Below are positions 1 to 11,000 of a stretch of 64,000 bases of DNA, piece after piece. The position numbers were made by a program, and so were the translations under genes. The notes under the pieces are model-generated. The model saw nothing but the letters and a program-made list of their open reading frames with translations, searched no databases and was not told the DNA's origin. The first letter of the stretch is position 1; each line of letters begins with the position of its first letter. The DNA comes from Alviniconcha marisindica (lineage: Eukaryota; Mollusca; Gastropoda; Provannidae). The DNA lies in NCBI GenBank assembly GCA_018857735.1, contig JABMCL010001622.1, forward strand, positions 285,001 to 349,000, given 5' to 3'.

Positions 1-172
1 ACCTCCATACCCCCTTCCCCCTTCTCCCCGTCCCTAATAAGCCTTATGGTTTCTGTGGATGTTAAGCACCATGTTTACTTACTTACACCTCCATACCCCC
101 TTCCCCCTTCTCCCCGTCCCTAATAAGCCTTATGGTTTCTGTGGATGTTAAGCACCATGTTTACTTACTTAC
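1..172 (+). repeat. Two tandem copies of a SINE 3' tail
   Basis: An 86-bp unit is repeated directly (1-86 and 87-172). Each copy runs from a C-rich stretch through CCCTAATAAGCC and GTTAAGCACCATG to an ACTTACTTAC tail. The same tail ends the tRNA-headed SINE at 2091-2440, so these are truncated 3' ends of that family duplicated in tandem. No coding content is supported. The region 173-1730 holds nothing I recognise. Confidence 0.7.
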
Positions 173-1731
173 TTACTTCCATATTGTGGCCAAGTTCAAC
201 ACTTTGAAAACATTAGACTCTGAGTCTGACACTTTTTGTGCATGCTGGGTTATTGTGATGTTACTGCTACTAATGTTACTTAGTATTTTAAGTTTTAAAA
301 TGCTTATCAGCCTTATGTCATCTTTTTCCAGGGGCATACACAATAGCTAGTATCAGGGGTCACGCTCATTGCAAAATTTTGTGTAAATATTGCATTTTTC
401 AGGTGCTGTACGCATTTTAGCCACATTGCTGTGTCACTGTACGCAAAGTGACTTAACACTGATTAAACAGGTTATGGCTCACTGGTGGTTGCCGCATCAC
501 TCAACACTAGATCTACTTGCAAACTCAGTGTCATCTCAAACTCAGTGCCGGTCAAGTTCAGTCAATGGAGGGCGGAATCTGGACGGCAAAATAAATGCGT
601 AACTCCCTGAAAGCTACCGTAATTTTTGAACTGTAGTATAAGGCGATGGTGACACTTTTCCTAAAATCTCATCCCAGTGCCTTATACTATAGTCAGTAGT
701 GCTCTGTGAGTAAAATTCCCATACTTTTCTGAAAAATGAAATGATTGATACTGAATTCTAACAAACCTGTATAGATCTGGAAGAAGACTGGTTTCTGCAT
801 CATTATCAGACTGGCCAGAAGTCGCATATCTTGCCAAACTGATCAGTAATATTTTCCAGTCAATCAACAGAGGACACAATCCCAGACATGGAATTTAAAA
901 TGACCCAGTATACCTACTTTGTCAGCATATAAATTATAATATCAGAATTTACTCAAAGGTAGAAGACTATGAAATATAAAAGAAAACACATCGACACCGA
1001 ATACGAATGAGAGAAAATGGCGGCAGCTTCAACTTCAACTTCATCTCATCACTAAATCCAGCAGTAGACGAGAACTGGTTTGCCGACATTGTCTGCTGCA
1101 GTTCATCCTCTAAAAATTATGCCACATATGAATCTTATGATGCTCTGATCTATTCAAACTTTCTGTGAATGGTAAATTTACTGAATGTTTCCACATTTGT
1201 TGTGCACTGATAGACCTTTTTACTATTTTCGTCTGCTCGCATTATAGACCATGAGCTACAATCAGGTCACTCCATCATTTTGTCTTTGTAATGTGCAGTA
1301 ATTCTTGGTGGTTATGCTGTCCACATTTTTTGTGCCACTGACGCAAAATACATAATGTTTCCTGTTGGTTGACGCAAATCTCTAAATGGTAGCACCTCTG
1401 TAGTATTATAAAGAGCTCCCTGGGACTCACTGCTTGATGGTTGGTAAAACCTGCAGTTTAGGTCTAGGGCATGGAAGTATTCAAACACCAGAGAATTTTC
1501 ATTGACATATTGCTGTTTTTTGTTTTGCCACCAGTAGGCGATGCTGGACTAGAAGAGATTATGCAAAATGTTAGTGGTCACCTTTTAACTGATCATATCA
1601 GTAAAATTCTCATTTTATCAGTGTCAGATTTGAACTGAAGTAGCCAGTGCTGGTTCTCAGACTATTTTGGTCTTGGAAAAACACACACAAAAACACGTAA
1701 TAATCTGAAACATGAATGACTGCCAGCATTC

Positions 1732-1982
1732 TAAAACAAGATCCAAACACACAAAAGATTCAAAAGAATGCTTATTTATTATGACATAGAGTGATAGACA
1801 CAATCTGCAACATTTGAGGGTAATCCCCTTTGTCAAGTAAAAACAACAGTTAATAAACCTTTAAGTTTAAGTGTCATTTTTGTTGCTTGACGAAGGGGAT
1901 TACCCCCAAAATGTGCAGATTGTGTGTCATGTCGTAATAAATGAGCGTTGATCAATTTTTTTATGTGTTTGGATCTTATTTT
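1732..1982. mobile_element. Foldback MITE, family A
   Basis: The left end reads AACAAGATCCAAACAC, and the right end is its near reverse complement (GTGTTTGGATCTT). Inside, a second inverted pair surrounds GGTAATCCCC and GGGGATTACC. The ~250-bp element is therefore a long imperfect hairpin with no coding capacity, typical of a non-autonomous DNA transposon. Related copies lie at 3801-3970, 5802-6058, 24547-24966 and 31031-31450. Confidence 0.75.
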
Positions 1983-2090
1983 ACTCTTGCAAAGGGAGTT
2001 AAGTAGCAAAGCCAGTGGGTGTGCACACAATCAATTTTTAAAACAAAAACTTGTACAACTGCAACCACAGGAAAAGTACATGCATGTTGT

Positions 2091-2440
2091 GAGCCGGTGT
2101 GGCCTAGTGGTAAGGCGTTAGGCTGGTATTGGTAAGCGGAAGGACCTCGGTTCGATACCGCTTCGGCTCTCCTTTCTCTTCAAAAAGGTTGTGGTTTGTG
2201 GGCACTGTCTTGTGACTTTGTCCATGACTTCCTACTGAAACATTAAAATGGCTCTCATCGCTGCCCATCTTAATGCAGGAATCATTCTGGTGGTGACAGT
2301 GTAGCTATAGGTATATAATCTCCCTCTTTCCCCCCCCCCCTCCATACCCCCTTCCCTCCCTCCTCCCCGTCCCTAATAAGCCGTACGGTTTCTGTGGACG
2401 TTAAGCACCATGTTTACTTACTTAGTACATGCATGGCTAC
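2091..2440 (+). mobile_element. tRNA-derived SINE
   Basis: The 5' head (2091-2165) resembles a tRNA. GAGCCG and CGGCTC can pair as the acceptor stem. An A-box-like GTGGCCTAGTGGTAAGG and a B-box GGTTCGATACC give an internal Pol III promoter. A pyrimidine-rich body follows, then the CCCTAATAAGCC..ACTTACTTAG tail shared with 1-172. The body and tail make this a SINE rather than a functional tRNA gene. Confidence 0.8.
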
Positions 2441-2589
2441 TTTTGTTTCATGTTCATAAACAGACATTTTTATCCACTGACTCGTTGCAGGACAGTAGTG
2501 GTAGTTATTTCAAAATGGCTACTGTTATCTTGTGTGCCCAGGTACCAGCCTTCATACCTGCCTTCCTTGTAGTTAGATATTTTGTGGCT

Positions 2590-2695
2590 AGCAGACAAAA
2601 AGGAAAACCTTGTAGTTAGATATTTTCTGGCTAGCAGACAAAAAGGAAAACTTTGTAATTAGATATTTTCTGGCTAGCAGACAGAAAGGAAAAAG
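2590..2695. repeat. 45-bp tandem repeat, about 2.5 copies
   Basis: A unit containing TTAGATATTTTCTGGCTAGC followed by AGACAAAAAGGAAAA is repeated directly with few differences. No function is evident. The interval 2700-3800 holds a short GT run and nothing else I recognise. Confidence 0.7.
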
Positions 2696-3800
2696 TGTTG
2701 GTCTGACATGTTAAAAGTGACTGGTAATATTTCTGACAAAGGAGCAAATTGTCGATAAAAATCCAAGTCCTTCACTGTAAACTACCTGCTCTGGTGGGCC
2801 TCTGATGGAGAGCTTGGAATCTGCAACGCATGTATTACAAAAAACTTAGGACAGTATGAAAGTATTGACACAGCAATGGTACAAACACTCTGTATACAGT
2901 GTTTAAATTTGAATAGTAATTATGACTTAAAAGTGATTTTGGTGAGCTTGTTGCATGTTGTCAAATTGCATTGCAGAATTAAGGGGCAGATCAAGTCTGA
3001 TAAAATGAACGAGAGGACCAAACACAGGGTTCAGGTTAAAACACAAAATACTGATTTTCCCAGTCCCAGCATCGAGATTTAGATTCTGCCCATTTCTAGC
3101 CTCTGGCAGGCTTCATCCATGGGATGCTATTCAGTATGGCTGATAATTCATTAGTTGTTCATTCAGTGACAGTGAGTTTCCAGAGTTGACTCTGATATCC
3201 TTTTCTGTCTATGGCCCCTCTACATAGAATGACCTTCCCTTTCCTGCTTCAGTCCTACAGAAACCCCATCTTGACTCCTTCAAATCAAGCCTCAGGACAT
3301 TTCTTTTTCCCGAAAAGTAGACCTGCCATGTTTTTCTGTTCCATTGTGGTGTCTTCTCTGTCTGTTGTCTTTTTTAAGTTGTGTGTTAAGTTATGTTTTG
3401 TATAGTCGGTATACCTGTGTGTGTGTGTACGTGTGGACGCGCATGCACGCGCACTTAGAATAGTCTTCATGGACAATAGTCTCCATGAGCAAAATTTAGC
3501 GATTTATTAAAACTTTTATTATTATTATTAATTCTGCCAACGCAGGGGGGAAACTTCTACTCTTTATGCTTTTAGATGCCTAGGGATCCTTTTACATTAA
3601 CATATATGACCAGAAGCAAACATCTTAAGTACATACCAACCAGGCTGGAAGTGGAAGACAGAGTACAATGCAGTGCTTAACAAGGATTCAGTTTTTATGA
3701 AGTTGTTAGAACTTCTGACACTCAATCCATTTGTAGCATGCAGCCACCTCTACAGATGACCTTGACATAAAACAATCTTGAACGAAGTTGACTGCAAGTG

Positions 3801-3970
3801 TTTTGAAACTAGATCAAAATGCAAAAAAAAAGGTTAAAAGAATGCTTATTTTAGTTAGACAATACAAAGCATGAAGGGTGTCTTCACTGAAAATTTGCGC
3901 ATGTTTTGTATTGTGTAATTAAAATAATTGTTCTTTTTAACCTTTGTCAGTTTGTGTGTTTTGATCTTGA
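3801..3970. mobile_element. Diverged short copy of foldback MITE family A
   Basis: The left end (TTTTGAAACTAGATCAAAA) and right end (TTTTGATCTTGA) are inverted and match the family termini with substitutions. Internal AAAGAATGCTTATTTTAG also matches the copy at 1732. It is shorter (~170 bp) and more diverged than the other copies. Confidence 0.55.
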
Positions 3971-4269
3971 TGTGACCGTATGCACACTTTCACTGCGCTT
4001 CAAGAGCACTTTTAGTTTTACCTCCAGCCATATGGCAGATGTCTTAACTGCTCAGTTTTGAAAAAGAAGAAAGAAAGAAAAGATTAACAACATCAACAAC
4101 CGAAGTGTGTATGCACCCAGCAGATAATCGTAATGAGACAAATTTGTGAGCCTCTTCAACTGGACTGGAACATTGTGGTTTGGGCTGCAGGCCGTTCAGA
4201 TTGGTAATGGCACGGGTGTTTGCCTCTTCCATAGGCACTAGAAGGCTGTGGCTGTGGTCGCAGAGCCTT

Positions 4270-4765
4270 CAGGTTGATGCGTGGTATCTTTAGGCAAGAC
4301 CTTGAGGAAGGTTGTGTCTTAAATAGTGACATGATCTTCAGGGAAGGTCGTGTCTTAAATAGTGACATGATCTTCAGAGGAAGGTCGTGTTTTAAATAGT
4401 GACATGATCTTCAGAGGAAGGTCGTGTTTAAATAGTGACATGATCTTCAGAGGAAGGTCGTGTCTTAAATAGTGACATGATCTTCAGTGGTGGTGATGGT
4501 GAAGTGTTGCTTAATGTCCTCAGATGTCAGTTGACATATTAGGGACAAGTTGTGACCAATGCCGAAGCACGGTTCAATAATTCTTTACGTCCACGGAAAC
4601 CAGAAGGCTCGTTAGGACGGACAGCCCAGGACGGCCACCTCGACTCTCACACAGCTCCTGAACTATGTGATCTTCAGAGGAAGGTCGTGTCTTAAATAGT
4701 GACATGATCTTCAGAGGAAGGTCGTGTCTTAAATAGTGACATGATCTTCAGAGTGAAGTTGTGTC
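4270..4765. repeat. 37-bp minisatellite interrupted by a SINE
   Basis: Units of about 37 bp (TAGTGACATGATCTTCAGAGG then AAGGTCGTGT) fill 4300-4500 and resume at 4668-4765. The intervening ~150 bp is a dispersed SINE-like element, so the array predates that insertion. The open frames through the array result from periodicity and are not genes. Confidence 0.75.
4515..4665 (-). mobile_element. SINE-like element nested in a minisatellite
   Basis: The reverse complement matches the element at 46425-46595 closely. Both carry GAGTCGAGGTGGC, CTGGGCTGTCC, AACGAGCCTTCTGGTTTCC, GTGGACGTAAAG and CTTGTCCCTAATATGTCA, and both end near GACATTAA(A/G)CAACACT. Two copies in opposite orientation more than 40 kb apart show dispersal. 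Confidence 0.7.
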
Positions 4766-4779
4766 TAGCTACAGGGCCT

Positions 4780-5395
4780 TCAGGTTCATGCATGGTGTCA
4801 GACAGTGAAGATAGTTGTGGCATGGCTTCAGGCAGGGCCTTCAGGTTGATGTATGATATCTGTTGACAAGATGATTGTGTCCCTGCAACTGCAAGGCCTT
4901 CATGTTGATCAATGCATATCATTATGTCTGTAGACAGACCGTGTGGAAGGTTGTGGCTGTGGTTACAAGCCAACAGGGCCTTTATGCTGATGGGGCATAT
5001 CTGGGCAGACTTGAAGGTTACAACTTTGGTTACAGGCCTTTAGGATGATGTGTGGTATCTGTAGACAGACCATGAAGAAGGTTGCGGCTTTGTCTACAGG
5101 CCCTCGGGTTGATGTGTGGTATCTGTAAACCATGAAGCTGTAGACAGACCATGAAGAAGGATGTGGCTTTGTCTACAGGGCCCCCAGGTTGATGTGTGGT
5201 ATCTGCAGACACCACGAAGAAGGATGTGGCTTTGGCTACAGGCCTTTAAGTAAATGTGTGGTATCTGTAGACAGACCACGAAGTAGGATGTGGCTTTGGC
5301 TACAAACAGGGCCTTCATGTTGATGGTTGGTATCTGTGGACAGACCATGAAGAAGGTTTTGGTTTTGGCTACAGGGTCATGAAGTTGATCTGTGG
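4780..5395. repeat. About 60-70 bp minisatellite upstream of the first placed PRPF39 exon
   Basis: Degenerate units carry GTGTGGTATCTGTAGACAGA, CCATGAAGAAGGATGTGGC and TTTGGCTACAGG. The array ends about 30 bp before the PRPF39 acceptor at 5426. Each unit ends in a TTTGGCTACAG stretch that resembles a 3' splice site. No conserved reading frame is present. Confidence 0.7.
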
Positions 5396-5426
5396 ACCTG
5401 AAGTTGAACTGCAGAGTGCTTTACAG

Positions 5427-7966
5427 ATACCAAGGTGTCGGAAGAAAGCCCAGTTGGACCAGAGAAGCAGGATGGGAAGACGGAGGAAGAGAAGAGGAAG
5501 GAGACAGAGCTGGAGAAGTACTGGCGAGCGGTCAAGGAGAACTCCATGGACTTCACTGGGTGGACCTATCTCCTGCAGTATGTTGAGCAAGAGGTCAGGG
5601 AGGCAGAGTATGGCAGTGGCCTTTTTTCCCTCCTCCTTGTGCGAGTTGTGGGGAGCAGGTTTTTTTTGGTTTTTTTGTTCTGTGCTGTTGTGGCTTTATC
5701 ACTGTGTCAGCTTATGATTTATGAAGCAGGCTAAAAGGTTGATGACCTAGTCTTGTGTTGCTTAAAAAAATTAATCTAAAACAGAATGACTGTTAGTGTT
5801 CTAAAACAAGATCCAAACACAAAAAATTCAAATGAACGCTTATTTATTTTAACACGGACACACCGTATGCAAATTTTCGGGGAAATCCCCTTTATCAAGC
5901 CACAAAAAAACACTTAAGCAACAGATAAACGGTCAAAAATGATGAAAAGTGAAAGCAAAAGACTTGTTTTGGTTTAGTTTTTACAGCTTGTTTGGTTCTT
6001 GGAAGATAAAATCACAAATAAGCGTTTGTTTGAACCTTTTTGTGTTTGGATCTTGTGTTGCTTAAATTCAGCCTCTGATCAACATTGTCACTGTGAGCTG
6101 ATGATATTGCAGAAAAGCACTTTAATTTTAAGGTGCAAGCTTCACAACATTCTACTAGGTGAACCTCTGGATTTAAGTGGAGAGAAAAAATGTGAGCAAA
6201 GATGCTGATTACTTATTATTGTGTTCCTCACTTTTCTTTCAAGTAAGCTGACGATGACCGAACTACATGCAGTTTGTATTTGGTTTGTTACAGGGGAATG
6301 AGAAGATGTGTAGTGAGGCCTATGATGCCTTCTTCCAGCGCTATCCCTATTGCTATGGTTACTGGAAAAAATACAGTGACATGTACAAAAAGCACGGAGA
6401 TCTGATCAAAGCTGCTGAAGTGAGTAATGTTTCCCAGCCATTGCTGTGCTGCTCTGTTCTTAGCTGTGATGGAGTGCATGCCTTAATTACTTATTAAACA
6501 GATTATTTGATGTTGCAAGCTTTTGGTTGTTTTAAATTATTTTTTGATTCCAAAAGGTTTGGACTTTTTTTCTTCTTTTTTTCATGTGCATTGTTTCACA
6601 GAATAAGACATTTTGTGTACCCTGTTGATTTTATTTACATTTGTTCTCTTGAGTTTTTGTTCTTTATTATTTGTTGCTAATAATTGTTTTAAAAATCATG
6701 TATGTAACTGGCTGTCTGCTTGCTTACTTTAGTTTTGTTATCAATATAATAATATGCAGCTGTCAACAGTTCTTTTTTTTTTAAGGTTACCCTCTGTGGT
6801 TGATAGCATGTTAAAATCCAAGAATTAACTTGGTTTGGACTGGAGTCTTGCTAATAATAGTAATATACTGTGACATAATCCGTGAAAATACCATGACAAG
6901 TGCAATGAAACAGAATGATAAAAAGAAAAGAAGCCAAAAAAGACTGGTATCAGCCATCAGAAATGATCCTTTTTTTCCTTCTGGACTACATTTGAATGAT
7001 TGTCTTCTTTTTCTTAGCATTTAGGGGTTTCAGTGAAGACTTGTTCTGTGATGATGAATCTTAAATCAGGTAACTGACTGTGACTTTTGTCACTGACTCA
7101 CGTAGGTGGCTGTTTTAAACACTGATTATTAATTTCTGCCTCCCTTCCAGCAAGATATTAGGAAAACATTAGCCCAAGGTGTAGGATTGTTAGCGTTACA
7201 CTGTATAGATAACCAGCATGTTTACTACACTTTCACTGTCCAAAATGCTTTACGTAGCGTCTGCAAGCGAGGGCACATTCTAACAGGGGATTTCTGCTGG
7301 TGTGGCGCATGTTGAGAAATGTACTGTCTATGTGAAAAAGTAATTGACAAAATTCAGCCCCTTTTCAGCCCCTTGTGAATTCCTGTGGATCTGTAAATGG
7401 GTGTGACGGAATGTGTTGTATGTCTGGATCCTGTTGAGACATAATTGTGGTTGTTTGAAATTGCAAAGACACCTTTTAGAGCATGTTGAGACATAATTGT
7501 GGTTGTTTGAAATTGCAAAGACACCTTTTAGAGCCTGTTGAGACATAATTGTGGTTGTTTGAAATTGCGAAGACTTCTTTTAGAGCCTCTGGAGACATAT
7601 TTGTGGTTGTTTGAAATTGCGAAGACTTCTTCTAGAGCCTCTGGAGACATAATTTTGGTTGAACGTGCAAAGACTCCTTTTAGAGCCTCTTGAGACATAA
7701 TTTTGGTTGAACGTGCAAAGACTCCTCTTGAGTAGTTGAGACATAATTGTGGTTGTTTGAAATTGTGAAGACTCCATTTAGAGCCTGTTGAGACAATTGT
7801 GGTTGTGTGAAATTGCAAAGACACCCTTAGAGCCTCTGAGTAGTTAGGCATCATTTAGGCATCATTTTGTAGGCATATATACACTTCTGTCATCATGAGA
7901 GAGTTTGACAGTGCTCTTATGGTTGAAATATTAAAACTGTTTGCTTGCACATGCATAGACACACTG

Positions 7967-8024
<58 letters not shown>

Positions 8025-11000
8025 GGGAGAGAGAAGGGCCTCTTTGGAGACACAAAATGTGTGCATCAAAACTAATTGTAATGTGCGTGCATTACCATTT
8101 GTTGTACGTGTCCTGGTGTATTTAAATTCTTTGGCATGTACATCTTCATTTTTTTGGACACTCATTGGTACCAAATGCAGTGAGTAGTCCTGCTTTCATT
8201 CAAAGTTTGAAACCAAGTTTATGCTGAAATATGTTGACACTCAAAATCAAGATCAGCTAAAGTCTCTTTCTGACTATTTCCTGCTCCTGTAGAAACGCTG
8301 CGGCCATTTTGTCACAGTATTGCTGATGGTGCACATTGGGCATGAGGAGGGGACTGGCGGCTGTTGCCTCCAAATTAGCTGTAGGTGTCACATATTTCAA
8401 TCTGAATGGGTCAGTTTTTGCCATTGTAATCAGTTAAATGTTTTGGTGGTCATTCTTTTTCCATCATGTGACGTTTTATTGAAATGTATTGCATTCAGGT
8501 ATTCTTATTTTGACATTTAAGTTAAAAATTTTTGCTGTTGATTGAAAACAAAATATCTCCTCTGCTAACACAGGCACAGGGAGGAAACTTCCTCACTTGA
8601 ATATTTGTGTGCTGCTAGTAACAGTTGTCAGTTTGACTTGGACTTCTAAAGAATAATGGCTGTGTCGGTTTTTGTGTACCTCCACATTTTTAAAGTTCCA
8701 GAGCAGCCACTCAGAGTAGGAAGACTGACTTTTTCAGAAGATCACTGTTTTTGATGCATGGTGTAGAACTCGGTGCGGTGCACACTGTTTATTGGCACCT
8801 GTGACCGTGACCAGAAGTTAGAAAATAAATCATGACATATTTTCCATTTTGAAAATGAATTATGACCCAACTAAACCTTAGCTCTCCTTGTTTGTGTTTG
8901 AGTAGTGGTATACATTTGAAGGGACAAAACGGTGTGCAGAATAGTTACGAAGTTAGTCTAACTTAGCGTAAGTCTCTGGGCTGTAACTAGTGTGAGCCAA
9001 TGGCAATGTAAATGCGAATTCATGTCCAACCTTCTGTCCTGTTTTGCTGAAAGGTGTCTTTGACAAAAGAGTAAAATGTCATGTTTGTTTTTGCAGAGAA
9101 ATGCCCATGAAATCCTGTGCCTGTTTCCGCTTTCCCTGGCAACCTGGCTGGGTTCTACCTGTGCATACACACAGTACACTCAAGTATATTTGCCAAGTGA
9201 CAAGATGTTCAGACTGCATCTGTCAAATAGAGAAAAACCTGGCTGTCAGAACTGCTGACTGAATACAGCTACACCCAGCTGAGGGTGATGAATGTTTGTG
9301 TGGGCAGATTTAAATTAGCACTGTAATAGGCAACAAAAATGCCTCCCCCCCTCCTCCCCACCCCCGCAAAAATGCCAGGTTTTAACTTTTTCAGTTTAAG
9401 GGTTAAGATATGTTTTGTGCAAGTTGTCCTGTTTAAATGTTAAATTCAATGGTACCAGAATTGAGCCATTTGTAAATTGAGCTCTGCAAACTTTTTCTGT
9501 GGTAAATTGAAGCCTGTAGAAATTTACCCATAAATTCATCCCTATGACTCGAGTATGAGATTTATCTCATGGTAAATTCATGGAATTGTTCTGTGTTCCA
9601 AATTAAGTCTATAGAAATTTACCCATAAATTCACCCGTATGAAAATTTACCCATGGTAAACTCAGCCTAATGTCAGACAATTCATGATAAATTTAGCTTT
9701 GTGGGAAATTACTCATGGTAAGTATAGCCATGTGAGAATTTATCCATAGTAAATTCAGGTCTGGGCACATTTACCCATGGTAAATTCAGGCCTGCTAAGG
9801 CTGGCTGCGACAGTCATGCTACCCAGCACCTGCTGAGTGCATGTATGTCCTTTTTAGCCATATTCCTACATGCATTTCAATAGAGTCTGAATATCTTGTT
9901 CCTTTTGCAAAATTGGCTGAGTGTATTTCAGAGAAGTGCAGCCCATTTCAGTTTGAGTTTTAAGAATTGATAGCCAATGCCACTTTTGAACATTTGCCAA
10001 ACGATGACATTGCCACTTTTCTCCCTTAGCCTGACTGCAGCGTGGGCGTTGGTTGGCCCGTTGGTAGTGAGTGAGCGTGTGTCACATCTGGGACAAATGC
10101 CAGGCCCACATCGCACAGCCTGCGGAGGACTTGACTCCTGGGAATTGAAACGGCCAGCCGTCACCCGGCGCCACCTTCAGCCAAAGGGTAACACTTTGCC
10201 GTTAAGTCAGGTGCCGACCCCGATTTATTATGGCCCTGAACTCTGGCGTTCGGTGCGATCGATCTCCGGGTCATGTATGTTTCGATTCTTGTGCGCTCTT
10301 GTTTTGTTTGCCGACCGATCTGAAGGCAAATGCGACCGGAGGTGTTTGGTTGGGTTTCCCTGGTTGTGAGAGTGTGTTGGGTTTTCCCCGGTTGTTGCAG
10401 GTATTTGAGCGGGGGCTGAAAGCGATTCCGCTGAGCGTGGACCTGTGGCTGCACTACATCAACTTCCACACCATGGAGTTCAGCAACGAGGAAGATGCAG
10501 AGGCCAAGCTGAGAAAGTAGGTGCAGGCAGCTTGTTGTGTGCCTTGTGGTCCTTAACACCAGGTGTAGTCTGGCATGGGGCAGCTTGTTGCTTATCTCGA
10601 GTCCTTGACACCAGGTGTAGTTTGGCATGGGGCAGCTTCTTGCTTATCTTGAGTCCTTAATACAGGTGTAGTTTGGCATGGGGCAGCTTGTTGCCTTGCA
10701 GTCCTGAACACCAGGTGTAGTCTGGCATGGGGCAGCTTGTTGCTTATCTTGAGTCCTTGACACCAGGTGTAGTTTGGCATGGGGCAACTTGTTGCCTTGC
10801 AGTCCTTAACACCAGGTGTAGTCTGGCATGGGGCAGCTTGTTGCCTTGCAGTCCTTAACACCAGGTGTAGTTTGGCATGGGGCAGCTTGTTGCCTTGCAG
10901 TCCTTAACACCAGGTGTAGTTTGGCATGGGGCAGCTTGTTGCCTTGCAGTCCTTAACACCAGGTGTAGTTTGGCATGGGGCAGCTTGTTGCCATTTCAGT

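Noticed and set aside
1007..1168. 53-residue plus-strand frame (MRENGGSF...) overlapping an AAAATGGCGGC motif resembling a YY1 site, considered as the missing PRPF39 first exon or promoter
   Set aside because: No donor joins it in phase to exon 5427 and the peptide does not resemble the acidic PRPF39 amino terminus. The motif alone is too short.
2091..2165. Functional tRNA gene
   Set aside because: Tail and body identify it as a SINE; the anticodon arm is not convincing. The same applies to the tRNA-like head at 15085-15165 on the minus strand.
10161..10628. 155-residue minus-strand frame
   Set aside because: Overlaps PRPF39 exon 10401-10516 antisense and the start of a minisatellite. No recognisable domain.
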